DNA from: Metellina segmentata
Taxonomy: Eukaryota; Arthropoda; Arachnida; Araneae; Tetragnathidae
Length of the DNA: 64,000 nt
Assembly: GCA_947359465.1 (NCBI GenBank)
Contig: OX375872.1
Location: forward strand, 127,050,337-127,114,336
Direction of reading: 5' to 3'
Part shown: piece after piece, positions 52,831 to 64,000 of the stretch
Numbering within the stretch: position 1 is the first letter of the stretch
Layout: every line of letters starts with the position of its first letter
Notes under the pieces: model-generated
Database searches by the model: none
Told to the model about the DNA's origin: nothing
Seen by the model: the letters and a program-made list of their open reading frames with translations, nothing else
Made by a program: the position numbers and the translations under genes

Positions 52831-54417
52831 ATTCAGATCCCAATCAGAGGCCGATAACCCCCTGATCAGGTACCCCCAGAGGTATTGATTTGGTATGGGA
52901 ACATGGGGGACTTTGTGACCACGAACTATTAAACGTGCCCCAGCAACCATTAGCGAACACGACGTGTATGCTAGATATTTTAACAAATAGATTTTACGCA
53001 CAATTGTCTTGTGCACAAGAAAGACACCCTTTATTGGCATGGAATATACCTCAGTGATCAGATGATTCCTAGGAGCTAATTTTAAAAGCAAATTATAAAA
53101 ACGTATGTAAAGTTGTCTCATACACCTCACAAATATAAATGCATACAAGGACAACAAATTTAACTAAATATAACATTTTATCTGCAGGAAATGTGCTAAG
53201 GAAAGTATATAGTTCAGGTTTTTGAGAATATAAATTATTTAAAAAATACAAAAAATATAACTTTATTAGTTAATGTTATGTCAGATTCGTGTAGAAATCA
53301 AGATAGAGAATTTTTAGATGTAGAGCTGTAATTTCATAATCCAATAAGGAAATATTTTATAAACTGTCACTTGATTGAATATTGTAACACAACTGACAAG
53401 TAACTGAACATGACTCTCAATTATATTAAAAAAATAGTTATAAAATAGATAGTTCCAGTCAAACTTATAGAATGAATTTCATTTCAATGTGGAAATTTTC
53501 TGCAAATAGGAAATTCACATTCCATATTTTAAAAATGGTTTAAACAATACACCATAATTAAACTGATAAAAATGCCGAAAAAAACATTATTTTATTCAAA
53601 TTTACATAGATTCAAATTATATACACTATTAACTGTATATACGCTACTAACTTTTTAACAGTAGTTAAAAACAAAATGAGATTGGTTAGAGGTAAAACAA
53701 AAACACTGTCTAAATTTTGTATAACTATAATTTATATTGATAATATATTTCTTATAGTTAGAAACCCACTCTAGGTTAACCAAAGTACTTTTCCTGCAAG
53801 ATTCTGTGTATTTTCTCTAACCTGAAAATAAATTAAAACATTCATTAAATATTGTTTGTAAGACAAGTATTTAAAATAGTAAAAATCGGGAAACAAGCAG
53901 ACCAACCCTTAAAAATAAGGAATGCAAATATTATGAAACAAATACTGTAAAAAGGTTCTCAGGTATAGAAATATAGTTAAATGGATCTAGCTCCACTTAT
54001 TTTTGTCAAATTAATTTGACTGAATGAAGCATAAGTAATTTTGTCTGAAACTAAATTGAACAGTTTTATAAGAAATAGTGTTACGCTCTTAAAACCACAC
54101 TCTTTCGAACACGAAAAGAATAGGACTATCTGATACCATATAGGTACTTTCTTACGTCAAATAATGAAAATTTGATAACGAATTTATACTATTAAGATTA
54201 GATTAATCATTTTCAATCCCACTCTAGATTTCTGCTAGGGCCTTAAGTTTGAAGTGTGTTTCAGGTAAAAACAATGGGTGCTAAAGAACAATATTTTATT
54301 TTAATCCTTAAAAATCGATTAAATTTTATACCATAATTAGTGTAAATTGATAAATTCCTGTTTAAAGTATATACAAGGCTGCTCAAATAAAAGCATTTGC
54401 GAAACAATAACATCATT
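52831..54417. other. AT-rich DNA with one weak exon candidate
   Basis: On the minus strand a good acceptor (TTTAATTTATTTTCAG) precedes a short segment starting at 53821. It is open in two frames for 14-17 codons before a stop, with AATAAA-like signals further on near 53590. It could be the last exon of a host gene. Nothing else is recognised. Confidence 0.3.
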
Positions 54418-55020
54418 AATTTTCTTTCACAGAAGGATATCTGAAAGTTTATATTAAATTTGTTTTCAAAAGCATCATACTAGCACAAAGGAACAAATAT
54501 CTGCTCACTGTGTAGGAGAAATAGAGCAACAAAATTCCAGACATATTTATGCTAATAGTGGTTGCAAACAATGCAAAAAAACTCCCTATTTGACCCAAAA
54601 ACCCATCCTTTATAAATGCTTGCCGCTAAAATAATAATAACATAAGACAAAATATTACAAAATACACCTATATCAACCACAAAGTCTTGTGCTGAACTGA
54701 ACTTCTCTTCCCAAAAAACAGGGAAATTCGCAAGACAGCCTAACTGATATTGTTTATAAAAAAAACCAGTCTTCTTTGATAGTTTTAACTTTTCTTAGAA
54801 GCCAAATGTTAATAAATCCACTCAGAGGGAAATACAAGCATTTCAGAAAGTTATTTAATCATCTACAATTAAGGTTATGTTAGGTAGTTAACTAATGTTG
54901 CACTGGACATGGTGTGACTCCAATGAACGGTAAACAAACCAAATAATTTTAAAACTAAGCATTTCTAACCTTTGATTTCCCTTGTCAGTCTATTTATTGC
55001 TTATCAGGATAGGTTGTTCA
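54418..55020. repeat. Partial, internally deleted copy of the 4.46-kb unit
   Basis: 54418-54635 matches 56639-56849. The sequence then jumps to match 59038-59495 (54640-55020), skipping about 2.2 kb and a further ~77 bases near 54968. It is more diverged than the two full copies, so it is an older unit at the array edge. Confidence 0.85.
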
Positions 55021-55024
55021 TTAG

Positions 55025-55265
55025 CATTGCATTGGAGCAATTCAATAGGCTATTAGCAACATTCCAGGATGAAGGGAAAGATCCAAGCACACCATAACAT
55101 AATTTTGAACCATGGTCAGATGACGAGGTGAACACCTGATCAGGCATCTCAATCTGCAAACTAACACACCATACCAACATAGGGACTTTTCAGACCACGA
55201 CAGATTTGCAGGCACCTGCCCCTGTATACACAACACAGTCTATGTTTGGACATTTTCAAACCTCC
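55025..55265 (-). repeat. SINE-like copy in unit 1
   Basis: Contains GCATTGGAGCAATTCAATAG, GGGAAAGATCCAAGCAC, TTTTGAACCATGGTCAGATG, CTCAATCTGCAAAC and GACCACGACAGATTTGCAGG. It is diverged from the 35278 copy. Confidence 0.65.
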
Positions 55266-55424
55266 TGCTGCTAATCTACAACTAATGGCTACCTTTAGCT
55301 AACTTAATTAGTTCAATAAAGCTTTGATTTCTCTGATCAGCCTATTTATTGCTCATCAGGGTAAGTAGATAATTAGTGTTGTACTGTAGCAACACAATCA
55401 GCTATTAGAATCACAGTAAGGTAA

Positions 55425-55530
55425 TTTTAATTAACGTTGAACTGGAGCAACACAACGGGCTATTGACGTAGGTCTGGGATCAATACCTTAAGGGAAAGAA
55501 CCGAGGACAGCACCACGTAATTTTGAACCA
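55425..55530 (-). repeat. SINE-like fragment in unit 1
   Basis: TTTTAATTAACGTTGAACTGG, GGAGCAACACAACGGGCTAT, GGTCTGGGATCAATACC and CGTAATTTTGAACCACG; the tail half only. Confidence 0.7.
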
Positions 55531-55869
55531 CGCCTCCCCGGCTTATCAGAAGGTTCACAAGGTTCTAGAGACCCAGAACTCTTTAAGAAATAATATTTTT
55601 ATTTATCATGCCCATTACTCCCTCCAACATGACATTTAAGTACAAATATATTTATGAGTATTTTTATATCATGTTGGCGGGAGGGCTTGATTGGCAATGA
55701 TTTATATAAACAAAATAAAGAAGGTGCTAATGAACAAATGTGTCTAAAAAATTGCAACAATATAAACTACATTCATTAGGTTAAAGAATAACAAAATTCT
55801 TAAAAGTCAAGTACAAATTCTTACAAGATGGAACACAGGACGAGATTTTTCACTTGTAGTCATCTTGTT

Positions 55870-55949
55870 CTATGTGGTTTTAAACGTCCCATGGGCAACA
55901 AGAGTTCCTTCCAACTTAGAAGCAGGCTTTGTCAATTCAGGGATCAAGT
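55870..55949 (-). other. Candidate terminal exon, copy 1
   Basis: On the minus strand, acceptor CTTACTTTTTTTAG is followed by 80 bases encoding LIPELTKPASKLEGTLVAHG and six more residues before TAG. I do not recognise the protein. Copy 2 has TAA in place of GAA near the start of this frame (60333-60412), so only copy 1 keeps it open. Confidence 0.3.
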
Positions 55950-58329
55950 CTAAAAAAAGTAAGATGGCATGAAGTAAAACTTCTAATTTGATTCCTAAAT
56001 TGTCTTTGATAGAAGATTACTTAGAAGAGGAAGTAATTTAGTAGCAACATGATAAAAGTCAAACCTCATTAATATGAACTCCCTTAAGACGAATTACTGA
56101 TAAGAACTGAATTTTAATCCCTTCAAAATGTATATTCAAATAAAGTTAACTCATTCACTTAAGAATTATGATAACTCCAATATCCAGTTGAGGAGAAAAA
56201 GTTTAGAAACTAAAGGGCACAAACAGATTCTTTTCAATTCTATGAGAAACATTAAGTTATTTCGCAACTATAAAAGATATATTTTTGGAAGAAAAGAAAA
56301 AATGGATATGAAGAAATAAGAGTGTCTTTTAAAGAAAATATTACTACCTAAGAAATTGATTACCAATTTTGGTTCACCAGTGAAAATTTACCTGCTCAAT
56401 CTATTTTGAAGACATCAGATTGTATTACAGAATGACACCAATTGCCCATGAAAATCGATAACAGAACTGGTTAGGGTCGTCCATGTTTATAATTTTAGAA
56501 ACTTAAACATTAATTCAAAAATTGAAGTTAAAAATTGCAACAAGATTTTATAAGTTTCATTAAACTAGTTTTTACTACACACAAGTCAATATTTTCTTGA
56601 TTAGATAGAAAACTTTATGAAATTATAGCATAAATTTTCTTTCACAGTTGGATACCTGAAAGTTTATATTAAATTTGTTTTCAAAAGCATCATACTAGCA
56701 CAAAGGAACAAATATCTGCTCACTGTGTAGGAGAAACAGAGCAACAAAATTCCAGACATATATATGCTAAAAGTGGGAACAAACACTGCAACAAAACTTC
56801 CTATTTGACCCCAAAACCCATCCTTTATAAATGCTTGCCGCTAAAGTAATCAACATTCGATGAATACCAAATACATCTCAACAAATAGAAGAAATAGACA
56901 ACTAAATGCAATGCAACATGGGAAAAAAGTAAAACATTTCCATCCTGATAGATATTTAGGCAAGACAATGAAAGCTGATCAAGGAAACAGACCACATCTT
57001 TGAAAATACAGCTGCAATGGATCATGCCATTTTACAGCGAAAGCATAGCTAGGAAGGAACCTCACATATACCTGCAATCTGTGTTTTTTTAGATTTCTTT
57101 AAATATGAAATGCCATTCGATACAAATTAAATTTCACTATGGCAATATAGATATTCTGCATTATTATTAAAGACCTGGAGAACACATGTGGATAGTTTTA
57201 AAATCCAGGAAAATACACTTTAGTTTCCGCATGCTGATACGTTTTTGAAATACACAACTTTACTTAACCTATAAATATTATGGTGACTTGCAATGACAGA
57301 AATAAACTTGGCATTTGGCTAATATAACCAGTTGGGTTCTTACAAGCTAGCAAACTGCACAAAATTGCAGGATGAACCTTGATGGCAACTGTTTTATAAT
57401 TTTAATCTTCCATAAATTGGCAAAAAATAGTCCTTTTTGCAAGAAGGAAGAGCTCAAGTTAAAGACAGGTGTGGATGTATAAGGAAGATCAAACTGTTCC
57501 TCCATTTTCCCACCTTGGCAAAATTTTTGTTTTTTCGTTATCTTGACACATGAAGGGTGAGATGAAAACTTCAAACTCACATAAAATAACAAACGAATTT
57601 ATTTGAACACTTTAATAAAAGGGAAAAGTGTATTCCACTATCAATCGCAGACCCAAGTCTTACTTTCAGTTTGCAATAAGAAATCAAAACATTCTGGCTC
57701 TCAGTGCCAGATTTGGTTCAACATTCAGAATATTAACATGAGGTTATACAAGTTGAATTATTTTTGAAACGAAAGCACAAAATTAACATTAAAAACTTTT
57801 TGTGGAGAATGCAAATTCAATTTAAAAAACACTCTGCATAAGATCAACTAAAATATTCGCAGAGAAAAACAAAAACAATTGAATGAAAATATCTTCACTT
57901 TTGAAAAAATCATTTTATAGTAAGAGTCACAACTAAATTTGGTATTGTATCTTGTTTTCATTGGAAAATTTCCGATTTCCCGGTCCAACGAAATTTCTTT
58001 TTTAATAAGTGTGTGCACAATAACAGATGCTAATAAACAAGAAGGAATAATTTTATAATTGCTTTAGCCTGTACTGAGATCAGTCGATATTTTTTAGATT
58101 TCGTATTTCTTAATTGAAATGAATTATAATACCTTGTTGTAACTTAGAATTGTATGTAAAAATATAACTAATATGCTTTTGTTTTCTGTTGCCGTAGTAC
58201 CTGAAACAGCTTTTGAACAAATATCGAAAGACAACTTAGGCAAAAAGGGTTTGCATCATGACTAAGCAAGATAGCATAAAGTTCAACTTGTAATTTAATT
58301 AGTCTTTGATATAAAACATTTCTTGAAGG

Positions 58330-58444
58330 TACAGTAATTTGGGGTGCAACTTCATGAAAATATATATAACAGCAATACACAGCGGCAGCCCTATGGCAGT
58401 GCGAGCAGTAAGACGTTGCCTTTGTGGGGCAACAAAATCTGACA
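58330..58444 (-). other. Candidate exon encoding a membrane-spanning segment
   Basis: On the minus strand a good acceptor (TAGTTTTCTCCATACAG) opens a frame reading VSDFVAPQRQRLTARTAIGL, followed by a hydrophobic stretch PLCIAVIYIFMKL typical of a transmembrane helix. No clear donor follows and I cannot name the protein. The identical stretch recurs at 62793-62907. Confidence 0.3.
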
Positions 58445-59499
58445 CTGTATGGAGAAAACTATAGCTGTTTGTGCATTCAGTTGGTGTAGTTTGCACTAAA
58501 CATTCCACGGTAAACATTACAGAAATTTGACAGTGATAAATCAAGACAGGGGCCCTAAGAGTTGTAGAATTTTTTTATGTAATTGAGATCTGATGCTTAA
58601 TAAAAATCTACTTATAAAATAAAGGCTGTTTTTTTTTAACAAAAACACTTATAATTCCTACTAATAAACAAAAAGTAGTTCATATGTCTCTTAATTGATC
58701 GATTTACCATCTGCATGGAACGTTCTCTGAAATTTATTGTGTTTTGGACACAACTAGAAGATCTCGCCCACATAGAAAATGGTTTCATGAATTGTAATAA
58801 ATAAACGAAATTAGTTTACTTTAACCCATTGATTACACTATACCATTACTATTACATGCACATGGTTACTTCATAAATCATGAAAAAAAAAATTTTTGAA
58901 AGAAATCGATTCATGTGGAAGCAGCATTTATCAGCTGTTATTTATAAATTTTACAAAATAACAGCTCATATGCAAGTTACTTTTTATATTCGTAAATCTT
59001 TATCCCAATCAGCTAAAATAATAACAAATGAACTGCACATAAGACAAAATGTTACAAAATACACCTATATCAACCACAAAGTCTTGTGCTGAACTGGACT
59101 TCTTTTCCCAAAAAACAGGGAAATTCGGAAGATAGCCTAACTGATATTGTTTATAAGGAAACAGTTCACATGTTTCTTTGATACTTTTGACTTTTCTTAG
59201 AAGCCAAAGGTTAATAAATCCACGCAGAGGGAAATATAAGCATTTCAGGAAGTTTGTGTAATCATCTACAATCAAGGTAAGGTTAGGTAGTTAACTAATG
59301 TTGCACTGGACATGGTGTGACTCCAACGAATGGTAAACAAACCAAATAATTTTAAAACTAAGCATTTCTAACGTTGTGCGAATTTCATACTCTTCAAAAC
59401 TTTAGTCAATTCATGGCAACCTATAGTTAATTAATTCTAAGATGCTTTGATTTCCCTGGTCAGTCTATTTATTGCTCATCATGATAAGTTGTTTATTAG

Positions 59500-59725
59500 C
59501 ATTGCATTGGAGCAATCCAATAGGCTATTAGCAACATTCCAGGATGAAGGGAAAGATCCAAGCACACCATAACATAATTTTGAACCATGGTCAGATGACG
59601 AGGTGTACACCTGAGCAGGCATCTCAATCTGCAAACTAACACACCATACCAACATAGGGACTTTTCAGACCACGACAGATTTGCAGGCACCTGCCCCTGT
59701 GTACACAACACAGTCTATGTTTGGA
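59500..59725 (-). repeat. SINE-like copy in unit 2
   Basis: Counterpart of 55025-55265, with a few substitutions (CCAATAGG for TCAATAGG, GTGTACACC for GTGAACACC). Confidence 0.65.
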
Positions 59726-59904
59726 CATTTTCAAACCTCCTGCTGCTAATCTACAACTAATGGCTACCTTTAGCTAACTTAATTAGTTCTATAAAGCTTT
59801 GATTTCTCTGATCAGCCTATTTATTGCTCAACAGGGTAAGTAGTTAATTAGTGTTGTACTGTAGCAACACAATCAGCTATTAGAATCACAGTAAGGTAAT
59901 TTTA

Positions 59905-59996
59905 ATTAACGTTGTACTGGAGCAACACAACGGGCTATTGACGTAGGTCTGGGATCAATACCTTAAGGGACAGCACCACGTAATTTTGAACCACGT
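59905..59996 (-). repeat. SINE-like fragment in unit 2
   Basis: Counterpart of 55425-55530, carrying the 12-bp deletion inside the GGGAAAGA..GGACAGC block. Confidence 0.7.
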
Positions 59997-62900
59997 CTCC
60001 CCGGCTTATCAGAAGGTTCACAAGGTTCTAGAGACCCAGAACTCTTTAAGAAATAATATTTTTATTTATCATGCCCATTACTCCCTCCAACATGACATTT
60101 AAATACAGATATATTTATGAGTATTTTTATATCATGTTGGCGGGAGGGCTTGATTGGCAATGATTTATATAAACAAAATAAAGAAGGTGCTAATGAACAA
60201 ATGTGTCTAAAAAATTGCAACAATATAAACTACATTCATTAGGTTAAAGAATAACAAAATTCTTAAAAGTCAAGTACAAATTCTTACAAGATGGAACACA
60301 GGACGAGATTTTTCACTTGTAGTCATCTTGTTCTATGTGGTTTTAAACGTCCCATGGGCAACAAGAGTTCCTTCCAACTTAGAAGCAGGCTTTGTCAATT
60401 AAGGGATCAAGTCTAAAAAAAGTAAGATGGCATGAAGTTAAACTTGTAATTTGATTCCTAAATTGTCTTCGATAGAAGATTACTTAGAAGAGGAAGTAAT
60501 TTAGTAGCAACATGATAAAAGTCAAACCTCATTAATATGAACTCCCTTAAGACGAATTACTGATAAGAACTGAATTTTAATCCCTTCAAAATGTATATTC
60601 AAATAAAGTTAACTCATTCACTTAAGAATTATGATAACTCCAATATCCAGTTGAGGAGAAAAAGTTTAGAAACTAAAGGGCACAAACAGATTCTTTTCAA
60701 TTCTATGAGAAACATTAAGTTATTTCGCAACTATAAAAGATATATTTTTGGAAGAAAAGAAAAAATGGATATGAAGAAATAAGAGTGTCTTCTAAAGAAA
60801 CGATTACTAGCTAAGAAATTGATTACCAATTTTGGTTCACCAGTGAAAATTTACCTGCTCAATCTATTTTGAAGACATCAGATTGTATTACAGAATGACA
60901 CCAATTGCCCATGAAAATCGATAACAGAACTGGTTAGGGTCGTCCATGTTTATAATTTTAGAAACTTAAACATTAATTCAAAAATTGAAGTTAAAAATTG
61001 CAACAAGATTTTATAAGTTTCATTAAACTAGTTTTTACTACACACAAGTCAATATTTTCTTGATTAGATAGAAAACTTTATGAAATTATAGCATAAATTT
61101 TCTTTCACAGTTGGATACCTGAAAGTTTATATTAAATTTGTTTTCAAAAGCATCATACTAGCACAAAGGAACAAATATCTGCTCACTGTGTAGGAGAAAC
61201 AGAGCAACAAAATTCCAGACATATATATGCTAAAAGTGGGAACAAACACTGCAACAAAACTTCCTATTTGACCCCAAAACCCATCCTTTATAAATGCTTG
61301 CCGCTAAAGTAATCAACATTCGATGAATACCAAATACATCTCAACAAATAGAAGAAATAGACAACTAAATGCAATGCAACATGGGAAAAAAGTAAAACAT
61401 TTCCATCCTGATAGATATTTAGGCAAGACAATGAAAGCTGATCAAGGAAACAGACCACATCTTTGAAAATACAGCTGCAATGGATCATGCCATTTTACAG
61501 CGAAAGCATAGCTAGGAAGGAACCTCACATATACCTGCAATCTGTGTTTTTTTAGATTTCTTTAAATATGAAATGCCATTCGATACAAATTAAATTTCAC
61601 TATGGCAATATAGATATTCTGCATTATTATTAAAGACCTGGAGAACACATGTGGATAGTTTTAAAATCCAGGAAAATACACTTTAGTTTCCGCATGCTGA
61701 TACGTTTTTGAAATACACAACTTTACTTAACCTATAAATATTATGGTGACTTGCAATGACAGAAATAAACTTGGCATTTGGCTAATATAACCAGTTGGGT
61801 TCTTACAAGCTAGCAAACTGCACAAAATTGCAGGATGAACCTTGATGGCAACTGTTTTATAATTTTAATCTTCCATAAATTGGCAAAAAATAGTCCTTTT
61901 TGCAAGAAGGAAGAGCTCAAGTTAAAGACAGGTGTGGATGTATAAGGAAGATCAAACTGTTCCTCCATTTTCCCACCTTGGCAAAATTTTTGTTTTTTCG
62001 TTATCTTGACACATGAAGGGTGAGATGAAAACTTCAAACTCACATAAAATAACAAACGAATTTATTTGAACACTTTAATAAAAGGGAAAAGTGTATTCCA
62101 CTATCAATCGCAGACCCAAGTCTTACTTTCAGTTTGCAATAAGAAATCAAAACATTCTGGCTCTCAGTGCCAGATTTGGTTCAACATTCAGAATATTAAC
62201 ATGAGGTTATACAAGTTGAATTATTTTTGAAACGAAAGCACAAAATTAACATTAAAAACTTTTTGTGGAGAATGCAAATTCAATTTAAAAAACACTCTGC
62301 ATAAGATCAACTAAAATATTCGCAGAGAAAAACAAAAACAATTGAATGAAAATATCTTCACTTTTGAAAAAATCATTTTATAGTAAGAGTCACAACTAAA
62401 TTTGGTATTGTATCTTGTTTTCATTGGAAAATTTCCGATTTCCCGGTCCAACGAAATTTCTTTTTTAATAAGTGTGTGCACAATAACAGATGCTAATAAA
62501 CAAGAAGGAATAATTTTATAATTGCTTTAGCCTGTACTGAGATCAGTCGATATTTTTTAGATTTCGTATTTCTTAATTGAAATGAATTATAATACCTTGT
62601 TGTAACTTAGAATTGTATGTAAAAATATAACTAATATGCTTTTGTTTTCTGTTGCCGTAGTACCTGAAACAGCTTTTGAACAAATATCGAAAGACAACTT
62701 AGGCAAAAAGGGTTTGCATCATGACTAAGCAAGATAGCATAAAGTTCAACTTGTAATTTAATTAGTCTTTGATATAAAACATTTCTTGAAGGTACAGTAA
62801 TTTGGGGTGCAACTTCATGAAAATATATATAACAGCAATACACAGCGGCAGCCCTATGGCAGTGCGAGCAGTAAGACGTTGCCTTTGTGGGGCAACAAAA

Positions 62901-63958
62901 TCTGACACTGTATGGAGAAAACTATAGCTGTTTGTGCATTCAGTTGGTGTAGTTTGCACTAAACATTCCACGGTAAACATTACAGAAATTTGACAGTGAT
63001 AAATCAAGACAGGGGCCCTAAGAGTTGTAGAATTTTTTTATGTAATTGAGATCTGATGCTTAATAAAAATCTACTTATAAAATAAAGGCTGTTTTTTTTT
63101 AACAAAAACACTTATAATTCCTACTAATAAACAAAAAGTAGTTCATATGTCTCTTAATTGATCGATTTACCATCTGCATGGAACGTTCTCTGAAATTTAT
63201 TGTGTTTTGGACACAACTAGAAGATCTCGCCCACATAGAAAATGGTTTCATGAATTGTAATAAATAAACGAAATTAGTTTACTTTAACCCATTGATTACA
63301 CTATACCATTACTATTACATGCACATGGTTACTTCATAAATCATGAAAAAAAAAATTTTTGAAAGAAATCGATTCATGTGGAAGCAGCATTTATCAGCTG
63401 TTATTTATAAATTTTACAAAATAACAGCTCATATGCAAGTTACTTTTTATATTCGTAAATCTTTATCCCAATCAGCTAAAATAATAACAAATGAACTGCA
63501 CATAAGACAAAATGTTACAAAATACACCTATATCAACCACAAAGTCTTGTGCTGAACTGGACTTCTTTTCCCAAAAAACAGGGAAATTCGGAAGATAGCC
63601 TAACTGATATTGTTTATAAGGAAACAGTTCACATGTTTCTTTGATACTTTTGACTTTTCTTAGAAGCCAAAGGTTAATAAATCCACGCAGAGGGAAATAT
63701 AAGCATTTCAGGAAGTTTGTGTAATCATCTACAATCAAGGTAAGGTTAGGTAGTTAACTAATGTTGCACTGGACATGGTGTGACTCCAACGAATGGTAAA
63801 CAAACCAAATAATTTTAAAACTAAGCATTTCTAACGTTGTGCGAATTTCATACTCTTCAAAACTTTAGTCAATTCATGGCAACCTATAGTTAATTAATTC
63901 TAAGATGCTTTGATTTCCCTGGTCAGTCTATTTATTGCTCATCATGATAAGTTGTTTA

Positions 63959-64000
63959 TTAGCATTGCATTGGAGCAATCCAATAGGCTATTAGCAACAT
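63959..64000. repeat. Start of a third full tandem unit
   Basis: TTAGCATTGCATTGGAGCAA and the bases after it repeat 59496 onward at a spacing of 4463. The window ends here, so the array continues beyond it. Confidence 0.85.

Larger units (their letters stand above)
55021..59495. repeat. Tandem unit copy 1 (4475 bp)
   Basis: Aligned positions recur 4475 bp later at the start of the unit and 4463 bp later after a 12-bp difference (AAGGGAAAGAACCGAGGACA here against AAGGGACA in copy 2). Long central stretches look identical. The unit holds SINE-like pieces in its first 550 bp, then AT-rich DNA with two weak exon candidates on the minus strand. Confidence 0.95.
59496..63958. repeat. Tandem unit copy 2 (4463 bp)
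   Basis: Nearly identical to copy 1. Differences seen include a 12-bp deletion near 59968, isolated substitutions in the first kilobase and C-to-A at about 60400. From about 61000 to 63738 I found no difference from copy 1. Confidence 0.95.

Noticed and set aside
56128..63738. Small frames duplicated at 4463-bp spacing
   Set aside because: Identity between copies follows from the recent tandem duplication and is not evidence of coding.

Overview
This window is a gene-poor, AT-rich stretch of eukaryotic nuclear DNA packed with transposable elements. No bacterial, phage or organelle features are present. Several terminal exons or exon fragments look possible, but no complete host gene can be supported. 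The mix suggests an arthropod: Ty3/gypsy elements with arthropod-type gags, Tc1/mariner, four hATs, PIF/Harbinger, Helitrons and a THAP exon. A recurring SINE-like repeat makes me think of spiders, but that rests on memory of similar repeats and cannot be checked here.

Layout. 1-2.4 kb: non-coding, with SINE-like fragments. 2.37-6.02 kb: a Helitron (2370-4507) split by a mariner-type element with perfect 57-bp inverted repeats, followed 14 bp later by a Tc1 element; both transposases are frameshifted. 6.0-10.2 kb: unassigned AT-rich DNA and an LTR-like piece. 10.19-16.08 kb: a Ty3/gypsy element on the minus strand with both LTRs, integrase encoded before the RT/RNase H segment (the Gmr1-like order), and an in-frame loss of the reverse transcriptase. 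16.3-21.7 kb: a minus-strand hAT transposase broken by a second, plus-strand hAT (8-bp duplications ATGTAGAG), with a Helitron 3' end on the right. 22.3-27.5 kb: a non-autonomous hAT (23127-25050) just upstream of a THAP-domain exon. That exon is split by another hAT (25162-27330), which itself carries a Helitron (25343-26261).

27.98-34.86 kb: a nearly intact Ty3/gypsy element on the plus strand. Its two 468-bp LTRs look identical, and it sits in an (AT)n tract. Its gag and pol share one frame and are separated by a single UGA followed by CAACUA, a known stop-readthrough context. 35.3-37.9 kb: two inverted copies of an unfamiliar transposase-like sequence, each flanked outside by a tRNA-like SINE head. 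37.9-39.1 kb: Helitron-related sequence with ~180-bp tandem repeats. 39481-44716: a PIF/Harbinger element with TAA duplications and a decayed DDE transposase. 45-51.3 kb: SINE-like copies and three Helitrons, two of them head to tail. 52.6 kb: a non-LTR reverse transcriptase fragment. 54.4-64.0 kb: a tandem duplication of a ~4.46-kb unit (partial copy, two nearly identical full copies, and the start of another at the window edge).

The elements do not form a pathway; they form layers. The nesting gives relative ages: Helitrons and the minus-strand hAT are old, the inserts inside them are younger, and the Ty3/gypsy element at 28-35 kb and the 4.46-kb duplication look youngest. All family assignments come from motifs read by eye; no database search was run.
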